A stretch of 44,422 bases of DNA from NCBI GenBank assembly GCA_002493755.1, contig DKZT01000047.1, forward strand, positions 19,611 to 64,032. The letters are read 5' to 3'. The stretch's first letter is position 1. Each line of letters starts with the position of its first letter. Below are positions 1-7,152 of this stretch, one piece after another. Origin of the DNA: Ruminococcaceae bacterium UBA7067 (GTDB lineage: Bacteria > Bacillota > Clostridia > Oscillospirales > Acutalibacteraceae). The notes under the pieces are model-generated. The model did no database searches and was not told the origin of the DNA. It saw nothing but the letters and a program-made list of their open reading frames with translations. The translations under genes were made by a program, and so were the position numbers.

Positions 1-268
1 AAGGGAGGGGGACCGCTTGCGGTGGAAGGATGCGCTCGCTCTGCTGAAATGCTGTCAAAAAAGCTGACTGACCACACATTCAGCAGAGCGAACAGACACC
101 CCTCAGTCGCCTTCGGCGACAGCTCCCCTCAATTGGAGCCAAGATACTGTCACACATTCATCAGAGCGAGTCGGAACAGGCAAGCCAGTTCCCTACGACC
201 TCGTTTCGGGTTGCAACAATAATTTTCCATTTTCCACTGCGGCACAGCCGCACATCTCCACTCTTCAC
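1..268. repeat. Composite interspersed repeat block downstream of ispA
   Basis: No convincing gene is seen here. The block is a mosaic of small inverted repeats: ACCGC-TT-GCGGT near 13-24, GTCGCC-TTC-GGCGAC near 106-120 followed by CTCCCCTCAATTGGAG, an imperfect hairpin GGAACAGGC-AA-GCCAGTTCC near 174-193 followed by CTAC, and CCTCGTTTCGGG near 199-210. On the minus strand a short TGGAAAA-type 7-bp repeat follows (about 219-240), then hairpin TGCGGC-TGT-GCCGCA, then GAGTGAA/GAGTGGA heptamers that run into the ispA stop. The block at 19735-19855 has nearly the same module order, so this looks like one composite family. No T-tract terminator for ispA is visible. Confidence 0.75.
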
Positions 269-1153
269 TCAGACATTCCTCTTGGCAAGCGACATTGCAA
301 GCTCCTTAAGCGCAGTGCTATCGCCGTCAAAAGCGTCTAAGCTTCTTATCGCTTTATCCGTCAGCTCATCTGCAAAACTTCTGCATTCATCTATGCCGAG
401 CAGTGAAACATACGTCGCCTTGTTCTGCTCAAGGTCACTGCCGACAGGCTTGCCGAGCTGTTGTGTAGTTGAGGTGACGTCAAGTATATCGTCTATAACC
501 TGAAACGCAAGACCGATGCTCTCGCCGTAGCTCTCGGCGGCGCTCAGCTTTTCTTCGTCAAAAACACCCGAGCCTACACAGCCGAGCAGACAGGCGACTT
601 TAATAAGACAGCCTGTTTTCTTTTTATCCATTATTTCAAGTCTTTCTCTTTGCGGAGCCTTGCCCTCGCTTTCAAGGTCAATTATCTGTCCGCCTATCAT
701 ACCCGTTGCGCCTGCAAACTCAGCGAGAAGCTCGGCGCACTTTGCCCTTCGGCAGGCATTTTTTGAATTAAGCCCCGAAAATGCAGTCTTAAACGCAAGC
801 GTCAGAAGCGAGTCGCCTGCAAGCAGTGCCACTGCCTCACCGAAAACCTTGTGGTTTGACGGCTTACCCCTGCGTGTGTCGTCATCATCCATACAGGGCA
901 AATCATCGTGGATAAGCGAATATGTATGAATCATCTCAACTGCACAGGCTAAGGGCAAAACCTCCTCGTCCTTTTCGCCGCAAAGCCGCGCAAATTCAAG
1001 CACCAATCTCGGGCGAACACGCTTGCCGCCTGCCATAAGGCTGTATCGCATAGAATCAATTACATTTTTTTCAAGGCAGTTATCATCGGGCAAAAAGCCT
1101 TCAAGCGCCTCTTCAATATACTCAATATCCTGTTTTATTGCGTTACTGCTCAA
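269..1153 (-). CDS. ispA: Polyprenyl (farnesyl/geranylgeranyl) diphosphate synthase
   Basis: Condenses isopentenyl diphosphate with allylic diphosphates to make C15 or C20 prenyl diphosphates, feeding undecaprenyl and quinone-type lipids; cytosolic. The 294-residue length fits the family. The first aspartate-rich motif is at about residues 83-90 (HDDLPCMDDDD then TRRGK) and the second is DDILD at 221-225. The N-terminal GGKRVRP substrate motif is at 42-48. It is last in nusB-M22-xseA-xseB-ispA and its start overlaps the xseB end by 11 bases. In many Clostridia dxs follows, but here a repeat block follows. The TGA stop lies at the start of a heptamer repeat, so the last residues abut repeat DNA. 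Chain-length specificity cannot be read safely. Confidence 0.95.
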   Translation of the reverse strand: MSSNAIKQDIEYIEEALEGFLPDDNCLEKNVIDSMRYSLMAGGKRVRPRLVLEFARLCGEKDEEVLPLACAVEMIHTYSLIHDDLPCMDDDDTRRGKPSNHKVFGEAVALLAGDSLLTLAFKTAFSGLNSKNACRRAKCAELLAEFAGATGMIGGQIIDLESEGKAPQRERLEIMDKKKTGCLIKVACLLGCVGSGVFDEEKLSAAESYGESIGLAFQVIDDILDVTSTTQQLGKPVGSDLEQNKATYVSLLGIDECRSFADELTDKAIRSLDAFDGDSTALKELAMSLAKRNV

Positions 1154-1346
1154 TTTGCTCGTCCACCTTTATCTCTGTTATTTTCAGCTTTGCATTTTCA
1201 AGCTTTTGATAACACAGGCTTGTCAGCGCCGTACCCTCCTCAAAAAGCTTCAATGCGTCGTCAAGAGGAACCTCGCCCTTTTCAAGGCAATCGACAATTT
1301 CGTCTATCCTCTTCATAGCGTCCTCATATGAAATATCCTTACTCAT
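1143..1346 (-). CDS. xseB: Exodeoxyribonuclease VII small subunit
   Basis: Small helical subunit that binds the large subunit XseA to form exonuclease VII, which degrades single-stranded DNA to oligonucleotides in repair. The 67 residues are the usual length. The family pattern is visible as YEDAMKRIDEIVDCLEKGEVPLDDALKLFEEG followed by an acidic, helical tail (read in two halves, residues 7-22 and 23-38). The start overlaps the end of xseA by 8 bases and the stop overlaps ispA, so translation is probably coupled to give subunit balance. Confidence 0.95.
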   Translation of the reverse strand: MSKDISYEDAMKRIDEIVDCLEKGEVPLDDALKLFEEGTALTSLCYQKLENAKLKITEIKVDEQIEQ

Positions 1347-2541
1347 TTATTTCCTCCGCTGTGCAGTCAACACTGCCGTCGTTTAAGATTAATTTTATTT
1401 TGTCGTCCTTTGATATTTCCTTGACTGATTTTACCGTTTTGCCGCTCTTTGTCGGCAATGCGTAGCCTCGTGACAGAATATTCAGCGGACTTAAATGCAT
1501 CAGAGCCGCCGCAGAATATTTAAGCTTATTTTCTTTATCGGAAATATACTTATCAACCGCCGACTTAAACCTGCGTGTACAGCTATCAGCCCTGAGCGAT
1601 TGCTCTGCGATATATTTTTCGGGCGAGAAAAGCACACTGCGGCGCACCGCCCCGAGCTTTTCCTCACCGCCGCTAATTCTCGCTTTCAAAAGCTGCAAAA
1701 CCGTAAAGCGCCTTTGCATAAGAGCGTTCAGAAGCTCCTCCCTGTCGGGTACGGCAAGCTCAGCCGCCGCAGACGGTGTCGGCGCGCGCATATCGGACAC
1801 AAAGTCGCATATTGTAAAATCGGTTTCGTGACCGACAGCCGATATAACGGGCGTTTTGCAATCGAATATTTTTCTCGCAAGCGTTTCATCGTTGAACGCC
1901 CACAAATCCTCTGCCGAGCCGCCGCCTCTGCCGATTATGATAACATCGCTTTTGCCGTCCATATATTCAACCGCACTCGCAAGCTGTGCAGGCGCTGTGT
2001 CTCCCTGAACCGTTACGGGATACAGTATAATTTCCGCACACGGATAGCGGCGTGAGATTATGTTTTCAATATCACGCCTTGCGGCTCCCGTAGGCGAGGT
2101 TATAACCCCGACCCTTTTCGGGAACTGCGGAAGCGACTTTTTATGCCCTGCCGAAAACAAGCCTTCCTTTTCAAGCCTTGCCTTAAGCTGTTCATAGGCA
2201 AGCGCAAGCGCACCTGCACCGTCAGGCTGCATATCCTCAACATAGAGCTGATACTGACCGCTCGGCTCATATACCGATATTTTGCCCCTGACTATAACCT
2301 TCATTCCGTCAGACGGAGCAAATCTGAGCCTTGAAGCGGCAAACGAAAACATAACCGACTTTATGACCGCCTTATCGTCCTTAAGCGAAAAGTACAGATG
2401 CCCCGACTTATAGTGACGAGTGAAGTTTGACAGCTCGCCGCAGACAAACACGGATTTAAGCCTTGGGTCATTATCAACTATTGATTTTATATAAAAGTTA
2501 ATTTGCGATACGGTAAGTATTCCGCCGTTCAAGACATCCAC
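1339..2541 (-). CDS. xseA: Exodeoxyribonuclease VII large subunit
   Basis: Catalytic subunit of exonuclease VII, acting on single-stranded DNA from both ends in repair and recombination. The 400-residue protein has an N-terminal OB fold (about 1-100, including the segment FVCGELSNFTRHYKSGHLYF), then the catalytic domain with VGVITSPTGAARRDI near residue 145 and GRGGGSAEDLWAFNDE near 205, and a long helical C-terminal region. The start MDVLNGG overlaps the upstream M22 gene end by 13 bases and the end overlaps xseB. The operon pairing with xseB confirms the call. Confidence 0.96.
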   Translation of the reverse strand: MDVLNGGILTVSQINFYIKSIVDNDPRLKSVFVCGELSNFTRHYKSGHLYFSLKDDKAVIKSVMFSFAASRLRFAPSDGMKVIVRGKISVYEPSGQYQLYVEDMQPDGAGALALAYEQLKARLEKEGLFSAGHKKSLPQFPKRVGVITSPTGAARRDIENIISRRYPCAEIILYPVTVQGDTAPAQLASAVEYMDGKSDVIIIGRGGGSAEDLWAFNDETLARKIFDCKTPVISAVGHETDFTICDFVSDMRAPTPSAAAELAVPDREELLNALMQRRFTVLQLLKARISGGEEKLGAVRRSVLFSPEKYIAEQSLRADSCTRRFKSAVDKYISDKENKLKYSAAALMHLSPLNILSRGYALPTKSGKTVKSVKEISKDDKIKLILNDGSVDCTAEEINE

Positions 2542-3467
2542 CTCTGATGCGCAAGATATGTAAGATAAGCCACTCCTGCGGCATTGTCGCAGGAAAACTC
2601 AGGCTTTGCAAAGCAGCAGTCAAGCTCGCGGCTCAAGCCCTTTTTAATTATTGAATTGCTCATTACTCCTCCTGCAAAGAGTATCGGCAGATTTCCGTAT
2701 TTTTTCAGAAGCTCACGGCTCATCGCCTTAAGCGTATTTTCAATATATTTCAGACAGAAAAGTGCGGTGTCCTCACCCGAAATTCCGTCGTCAAGCATTT
2801 TTCTGCACTTGTTTTCAAGACCCGACAAACAGCAGTCACTGCCCTTTAGCGTAGGCTTCGGATTGAAGCGTTCACGGCTCTCCAGCGCAAGGCTTTCAAG
2901 CTGTGCGCCGCAGGGAAAGTCAAGTCCGAGCATAAGCCCCACTCTGTCAACCGCCTGCCCTGCGTTTAAATCGAGCGTCTGAGCGATAATGCGTGTTGAA
3001 ATTATCATCTCGCTGTCGGGAGTGACAAGCACCGCCTCGGTTGTGCCGCCCGAAATGTGAAATGCGATAAAGTCACGGCTTAAAAGCTCCGCTCTGCCGC
3101 TTGAATAAACCGCCGCGGCGATATGCCCCTGCTGGTGTGAAAAGGAATACAGCGGCACATCCAAAAGCTTTGCGGCAATATGAGCCGCCGAGCTGCCGAC
3201 CGTGAAGCACGGCATATACGAGCCTTCCTCGCTTCTCGGCGTTACAGACGCGCCGACAGCTTCAATTTTGCAGTCGGATAAATCAAGGCTTTCAAAAACC
3301 GTGTGAAGCTGTGCGGTGTGGTGAAATACCGCATCGCTCTGCCGCAGTCCTGCCTGCCCCTTTTTAACGGGCAAAAGCTTTTTGCTCTGACGGATTTCAC
3401 CGCCGGTATAAACCGCCGCCGAGGTTGTGTAGTTGCTTGTATCAAACGCAAGATAAGCCTTATTCAT
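2529..3467 (-). CDS. TsaD/Kae1-like M22 family protein
   Basis: Homologue of the TsaD/Kae1/Gcp fold (ASKHA ATPase), whose main members make the N6-threonylcarbamoyl group of tRNA. I chose the ATG at 3467 (MNKAYLAFDTSNY, 312 residues), because upstream codons lie wholly inside nusB and the reading then starts at the canonical strand. A metal-binding pair appears as SHQQGH (H111 and H115) and a nucleotide-loop motif as FAGGVMSNS near the C terminus. Start overlaps the nusB stop by 8 bases. Clostridia often keep such a paralogue beside xseA in addition to true TsaD. The motif is HQQGH rather than the common HxEGH form and the protein is slightly short, so I do not assign tsaD. The function of this paralogue is not established. 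Confidence 0.85.
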   Translation of the reverse strand: MNKAYLAFDTSNYTTSAAVYTGGEIRQSKKLLPVKKGQAGLRQSDAVFHHTAQLHTVFESLDLSDCKIEAVGASVTPRSEEGSYMPCFTVGSSAAHIAAKLLDVPLYSFSHQQGHIAAAVYSSGRAELLSRDFIAFHISGGTTEAVLVTPDSEMIISTRIIAQTLDLNAGQAVDRVGLMLGLDFPCGAQLESLALESRERFNPKPTLKGSDCCLSGLENKCRKMLDDGISGEDTALFCLKYIENTLKAMSRELLKKYGNLPILFAGGVMSNSIIKKGLSRELDCCFAKPEFSCDNAAGVAYLTYLAHQRWMS

Positions 3468-3915
3468 CTGTTTTTTCACTCTCGGCTGTAAGAGTGCCGT
3501 TTTCAAGCGCCTTTGCAATAGAGCCTAAAACTCCGTTGATAAAGGCGGCGTCCTCGTCTGTCGCATAAATTTTTGCAAGGCGAACAGCGTCATTTATTAT
3601 TATTCCCACAGGGTTCTCGCCGCTTGTGTTGTCGGGACAAAAAACAAGCTGATACACAGCAAGGCGCAGAAGCGTTTTTGAAACCTTCGGTATTCTCGAC
3701 AGCTTCCAATTCTTAAGATAGCGGCTTATGATTTCATCGCATTTTTCGGCGTTGTTTACACAGCCCCTTGCAAGCTCGCAGGCAAATTCAAGCGGCTGTT
3801 CAACTTCGGAGTATGCATCAATAATCTCCTCCGGCTTCTCCTTTGCAAGCTCTGCACTGAAGCAAAGGCAGAACGCCTGTTCTCTGGCTTTAATTCTGTT
3901 GTTATCTGAACCCAT
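3460..3915 (-). CDS. nusB: Transcription antitermination factor NusB
   Basis: All-helical RNA-binding protein that joins NusE (S10) on boxA RNA to promote antitermination in rRNA operons. The 151-residue form starts at ATG 3915 (MGSDNNRIKAREQAF). This start has purine-rich AGAGG and GGGAAAG upstream, whereas the alternative ATG at 3927 lies almost on top of AGAGG, too close for a ribosome site. Family signatures are AREQAFCLCF at the N terminus and the C-terminal run VGIIINDAVRLAK...FINGVLGSIAK. It is the first gene of the operon, behind a clear promoter at 3950-3977. Confidence 0.93.
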   Translation of the reverse strand: MGSDNNRIKAREQAFCLCFSAELAKEKPEEIIDAYSEVEQPLEFACELARGCVNNAEKCDEIISRYLKNWKLSRIPKVSKTLLRLAVYQLVFCPDNTSGENPVGIIINDAVRLAKIYATDEDAAFINGVLGSIAKALENGTLTAESEKTDE

Positions 3916-3949
3916 CTGCTTTCCCATCCTCTTGTATTTTATTCTTATA

Positions 3950-3977
3950 ATTATACCATAAAATTTATTTTTATCAA
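3950..3977 (-). promoter_or_regulatory. Sigma-A-type promoter of nusB operon
   Basis: On the minus strand TTGATA (3972-3977), a 16-base spacer and TATAAT (3950-3955) give a strong vegetative promoter, with the start of transcription expected near 3943, about 28 bases before the chosen nusB start. Confidence 0.8.
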
Positions 3978-4101
3978 TCTTTCAAACCAAATTTCACACA
4001 ATATCCAATTATTTTTAAACGCATTTACCCCAAGTGAAAAATCTCTGCTGTTTTAAATCTGTCTTTTCTAATAAATTAACTGAAACTTTATATTTATAAG
4101 G

Positions 4102-4131
4102 TTGCATTTGCTTGTATCAAAATGCTATAAT
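4102..4131 (+). promoter_or_regulatory. Sigma-A-type promoter of CPBP protease-tadA
   Basis: TTGCAT (4102-4107), an 18-base spacer and a perfect TATAAT (4126-4131) lie 41 bases before the start codon. AGAGG precedes the ATG at 4173. The intervening gap 3978-4101 is AT-rich and shows no other clear structure. Confidence 0.78.
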
Positions 4132-4172
4132 TGTGCTATTAATATAATTATCCAAATTAAAGAGGTTATATA

Positions 4173-5450
4173 ATGAACAATCAAAATTTCGGCTTATACG
4201 GCGGCGAAGGCGCACAAGGCTCTGCTCCGGTTCAGGGAGCTGTACCGACAGGGCAGACGCAGACCGGTCAAAGACCGCCCCAGTGGAATTCCCAAAGCCA
4301 GCAAAACAGCTTTAATCCTCAGCAGAGGTATAACACTATCGGCAGTCCTCAGGATTATTTCATTCCGCCGCAGCCTGATGTGTACGCTCCGCCGCAGCCG
4401 CAGATTAAATATAATAATTATGCGACTTGCGCTCCGCCTCAGCCGCAATACAATAATTTTGCAGCTAATATTCCCTCTCCCGAACTAAAATTGCTGATAC
4501 AGAAAAACAAAGAACAGAGAATTGTCAGAAAACTCGGCAACAGAGCAGGCTGGGCGGCGTTTACCGTTCATATGGCTATGTCGATACTTGTTGTCGCTCT
4601 TGTAATGATGCTGCTGCCATCGCAAACGTCACCGCAGTATGAAAACGTCGCCGCTCTTACAAACTCAATCGGCGCAATGCTTGCAATGTTTTGCAGCGGC
4701 TTTATGCTTTTAGGACTTACGCATACAAGGCTCCGTGACGTTGTGACCTTCAAGCGAACTAAAAGCCTTAAGCGATGTACCGCCGCTTTTTTTGTGGGAC
4801 TCGGAGCAATACCCGTTTGCAACCTGCTTGCACAGCTTGTCGCAAATAACCTTACGCTTATCGGCATTGAAAACAAATCGTATCAAATGTCGGGCTTAAA
4901 TACAGAGGTTGATTTTTTCTACATTTGCGTTCAGATACTATGCACGGCAATCGTTCCTGCGATAAGCGAGGAATTTTTCTTCCGAGGCGCACTTCTCGGC
5001 GCGATGAAGCCGTACGGTCAGGGCTTTGCAATCGTAATGTCATCTGTTATATTCGGCTTGATTCATGGCAATCTCGGTCAGATTCCGTTTGCAATAGCAG
5101 GCGGTATGTTCTTTGCATTTTTAACGGTTTATTCAGGCTCGCTTATTCCGTCAATTATTCTTCACTGCATCAATAATCTGCTGTCTGTCGTGCTTGATAT
5201 TATGCTCAAGGTCTGTGATGAAAACGTTGTATATGCCGTTATGATAGCGTATTACATAATTTTCACCATTGTTGCGGTTGTTGCTTTCGCAATGCTCTCA
5301 AAGCGTGACAAAAGCTTTATGAAATTAGAAAGACCGGAGTCAAAAATAACCGATGGAGAGAAATCGCTCGCATTTATTGCTTCACCGGGAATGATTGTGT
5401 TTATTTTTGTAATGATGCTTGAAACGATATCATCATATATAATGGTATAA
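4173..5450 (+). CDS. CPBP-family intramembrane glutamic protease (CAAX protease-like)
   Basis: Integral membrane protein of the CPBP/Abi family, related to CAAX prenyl endopeptidases. Family members process membrane peptides or modulate other membrane proteins, but the substrate here is unknown. The 425-residue protein has a cytoplasmic-looking, low-complexity Gln/Pro/Asn-rich head (about 1-100, with PPQP units repeated near 65-92), then about eight hydrophobic segments. The catalytic motif EEFFFRG has E266, E267 and R271, and FGLIHGN supplies H298; this matches the active-site pattern of the family. The disordered head is longer than in typical members. tadA follows after 5 bases on the same transcript. 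Confidence 0.88.
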   Translation: MNNQNFGLYGGEGAQGSAPVQGAVPTGQTQTGQRPPQWNSQSQQNSFNPQQRYNTIGSPQDYFIPPQPDVYAPPQPQIKYNNYATCAPPQPQYNNFAANIPSPELKLLIQKNKEQRIVRKLGNRAGWAAFTVHMAMSILVVALVMMLLPSQTSPQYENVAALTNSIGAMLAMFCSGFMLLGLTHTRLRDVVTFKRTKSLKRCTAAFFVGLGAIPVCNLLAQLVANNLTLIGIENKSYQMSGLNTEVDFFYICVQILCTAIVPAISEEFFFRGALLGAMKPYGQGFAIVMSSVIFGLIHGNLGQIPFAIAGGMFFAFLTVYSGSLIPSIILHCINNLLSVVLDIMLKVCDENVVYAVMIAYYIIFTIVAVVAFAMLSKRDKSFMKLERPESKITDGEKSLAFIASPGMIVFIFVMMLETISSYIMV

Positions 5451-5455
5451 CGATT

Positions 5456-5938
5456 ATGAACAACGATGAAAAATTTATGCGCCTTGCCCTTGAGCAGGCG
5501 CATTTGGCTTATAATACGGGAGAAGTTCCTGTCGGCGCAGTTGTAGTGAAAAACGGCGAGGTAGTCGGCGCAGGCTATAACCGCCGTGAAACAGACAAAA
5601 ACGCAGTGGCTCACGCCGAGCTTTTAGCCATTGATGACGCGTGCAAAAGACTCGGCGGCTGGCGGTTGTGGGAATGTGAGCTGTATGTAACGCTTGAGCC
5701 TTGCCCGATGTGCGCAGGAGCGATAATAAATTCACGCATAAAGCGGCTTATTTACGGTGCAAGCGACAAAAAGGCAGGCTCGGTTGAGAGCATAGTAAGA
5801 ATGTTTGATTTACCGTACAATCACAAGCCGCCGCACACATCAGGAGTGCTTGAAGAGGAATGCTCGCAGATACTCAAAAGCTTTTTCAAGGAAATGAGGA
5901 GCAGAAAAGCAGAGTGGAGAGTGGAGAGTGAAGAGTGA
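5456..5938 (+). CDS. tadA: tRNA-specific adenosine deaminase
   Basis: Deaminates the wobble adenosine of tRNA-Arg(ACG) to inosine. The zinc site is complete: H53-A-E55 (HAELLAIDDAC) and PCPMCAG with C83 and C86; E55 is the proton shuttle. Length 160 residues. The final residues after KEMRSRKAE (WRVESEE) are encoded by a 7-bp tandem repeat (5911-5940) that also supplies the TGA stop, so the C terminus has been shaped by repeat DNA and probably does not matter for activity. It is followed by a bidirectional terminator shared with pfkA. Confidence 0.96.
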   Translation: MNNDEKFMRLALEQAHLAYNTGEVPVGAVVVKNGEVVGAGYNRRETDKNAVAHAELLAIDDACKRLGGWRLWECELYVTLEPCPMCAGAIINSRIKRLIYGASDKKAGSVESIVRMFDLPYNHKPPHTSGVLEEECSQILKSFFKEMRSRKAEWRVESEE

Positions 5939-5940
5939 AG
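5911..5940 (+). repeat. AGAGTGG/AGAGTGA heptamer array overlapping tadA end
   Basis: Four units in register: AGAGTGG, AGAGTGG, AGAGTGA, AGAGTGA. Related arrays occur at 251-271, 19831-19855, 29879-29905, 44222-44247 and 44402-44420. Here the array is inside the last codons of tadA. Confidence 0.9.
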
Positions 5941-5973
5941 CTTGCTTCGCTAAACATTACAAAATACAAAAAC

Positions 5974-5993
5974 AGCCGAGCAAATGCTCGGCT
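5974..5993. terminator. Bidirectional intrinsic terminator, tadA / pfkA
   Basis: Perfect 9-bp stem AGCCGAGCA with loop AA, followed by GATGTTTTT on the plus strand and, in the other direction, by GTTTTTGTATTTTG. It lies between the convergent ends of tadA and pfkA. Confidence 0.88.
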
Positions 5994-6020
5994 GATGTTT
6001 TTAATATGATATTTTAGTTA

Positions 6021-6989
6021 TCAGATTGAAATCTCCATTGCAATCTTGTAGAGGTCATAGTCGAACTTTCTCTTCATATTGAGAGCCTCTGTGATGTCGT
6101 AGTCAACAATCACGCCGTTTGTCATTGCGACAACACGGTTGCCGATACCCTCTGAAAGAAGCTCTACAGCCTTATGACCCATTGCGCTGGCAACAACTCT
6201 GTCACGCAGTGTCGGAGAACCGCCGCGCTGAACGTGACCGAGAACAGTAGCTCTCGACTCGATACCTGTCTTAGCCTCAATTTCCTTTGCGATTTCCTCA
6301 ACGCCGCCGACACCCTCGGCTACAACGATGATGAAGTGCTTTTTGCCGCTGCGCTGTGAATTGAGCATTCTTGCGATAACGTCCTTGTCAAGGTCAAACG
6401 GAACCTCGGGAACGAGGATTGAGGTTGCGCCGATTGCGATACCTGTCTGGAGCGCAATGTCGCCGCAGCGTCTGCCCATAACCTCAACAACGCTGCATCT
6501 GTCGTGCGACTGAGCAGTATCGCGGATTTTATCAACCATTTCCATAGCTGTGTTCATAGCGGTATCAAAGCCGACTGTATATTCACTGCAGGCAATATCG
6601 TTGTCGATTGTGCCCGGGATACCAACGCAGGGTATGCCCTGACCCGTTAAATCTCTTGCTCCTCTGAAAGAGCCGTCGCCGCCGATAACTACAACACCCT
6701 TAACGCCAAGCTCACGGCAGGTGTCGGCAGCCTTTTTAACGCCCTCGGGAGTGTTGTATTCCTCACTTCTTGCAGTGTAAAGGATTGTACCGCCGATATG
6801 GATAATATTTGAAACACTGCGCAGATTCATCTCAAAAACGTCGCCGTTCAAAAGTCCGTTATAGCCGCGGTGAACACCGATAACTCTGATTCCTTTCTGA
6901 ATAGCAGATCTTGTTACGGCTCTTACAGCCGCATTCATTCCCGGTGCGTCGCCTCCGCTTGTTAATACAGCAATAGCATCTCGTTGCAT
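6021..6989 (-). CDS. pfkA: ATP-dependent 6-phosphofructokinase
   Basis: Phosphorylates fructose 6-phosphate to fructose 1,6-bisphosphate, the committing step of glycolysis. The 322 residues match the bacterial ATP-dependent type. Visible motifs are LTSGGDAPGMNA (residues 9-20), GGDGSFRGA near 103 (the Gly at that site is typical of ATP- rather than PPi-dependent enzymes), GTIDNDI with the catalytic Asp near 126, and MGRRCGDIAL near 170. AGGAGG-like GGAGGT precedes the ATG. It has its own strong promoter, although it closes the hprK-to-dnaE run of genes, a neighbour order common in Clostridia. Confidence 0.97.
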   Translation of the reverse strand: MQRDAIAVLTSGGDAPGMNAAVRAVTRSAIQKGIRVIGVHRGYNGLLNGDVFEMNLRSVSNIIHIGGTILYTARSEEYNTPEGVKKAADTCRELGVKGVVVIGGDGSFRGARDLTGQGIPCVGIPGTIDNDIACSEYTVGFDTAMNTAMEMVDKIRDTAQSHDRCSVVEVMGRRCGDIALQTGIAIGATSILVPEVPFDLDKDVIARMLNSQRSGKKHFIIVVAEGVGGVEEIAKEIEAKTGIESRATVLGHVQRGGSPTLRDRVVASAMGHKAVELLSEGIGNRVVAMTNGVIVDYDITEALNMKRKFDYDLYKIAMEISI

Positions 6990-7058
6990 AATGTTACCTC
7001 CGATTATATCTAAATATTATTTTATTCTTTTTATTTCAAAGCGTCCTGCTTTCTTACT

Positions 7059-7088
7059 ATTATAGTACACCTACAGGTATATAATCAA
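7059..7088 (-). promoter_or_regulatory. Sigma-A-type promoter of pfkA
   Basis: Minus strand TTGATT (7083-7088), 18-base spacer, TATAAT (7059-7064), about 70 bases upstream of the pfkA start. This allows glycolytic control of pfkA apart from dnaE. No clear operator was identified. Confidence 0.78.
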
Positions 7089-7152
7089 GTCCTTTTTCCC
7101 TTTTTTTGAAATTATGACAAAACTTTAACAAAGGCTTGATTTGATTTTACAA

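Noticed and set aside
22..222. Open reading frame of 66 codons on the plus strand near the window start
   Set aside because: It lies wholly in interspersed hairpin repeats, has no recognisable domain or ribosome site, and its codons follow the repeat units.
1495..2055. 186-codon plus-strand frame opposite xseA
   Set aside because: It is an antisense shadow of a well-identified gene, rich in Arg/Cys as expected of a shadow frame, with no motif or ribosome site.
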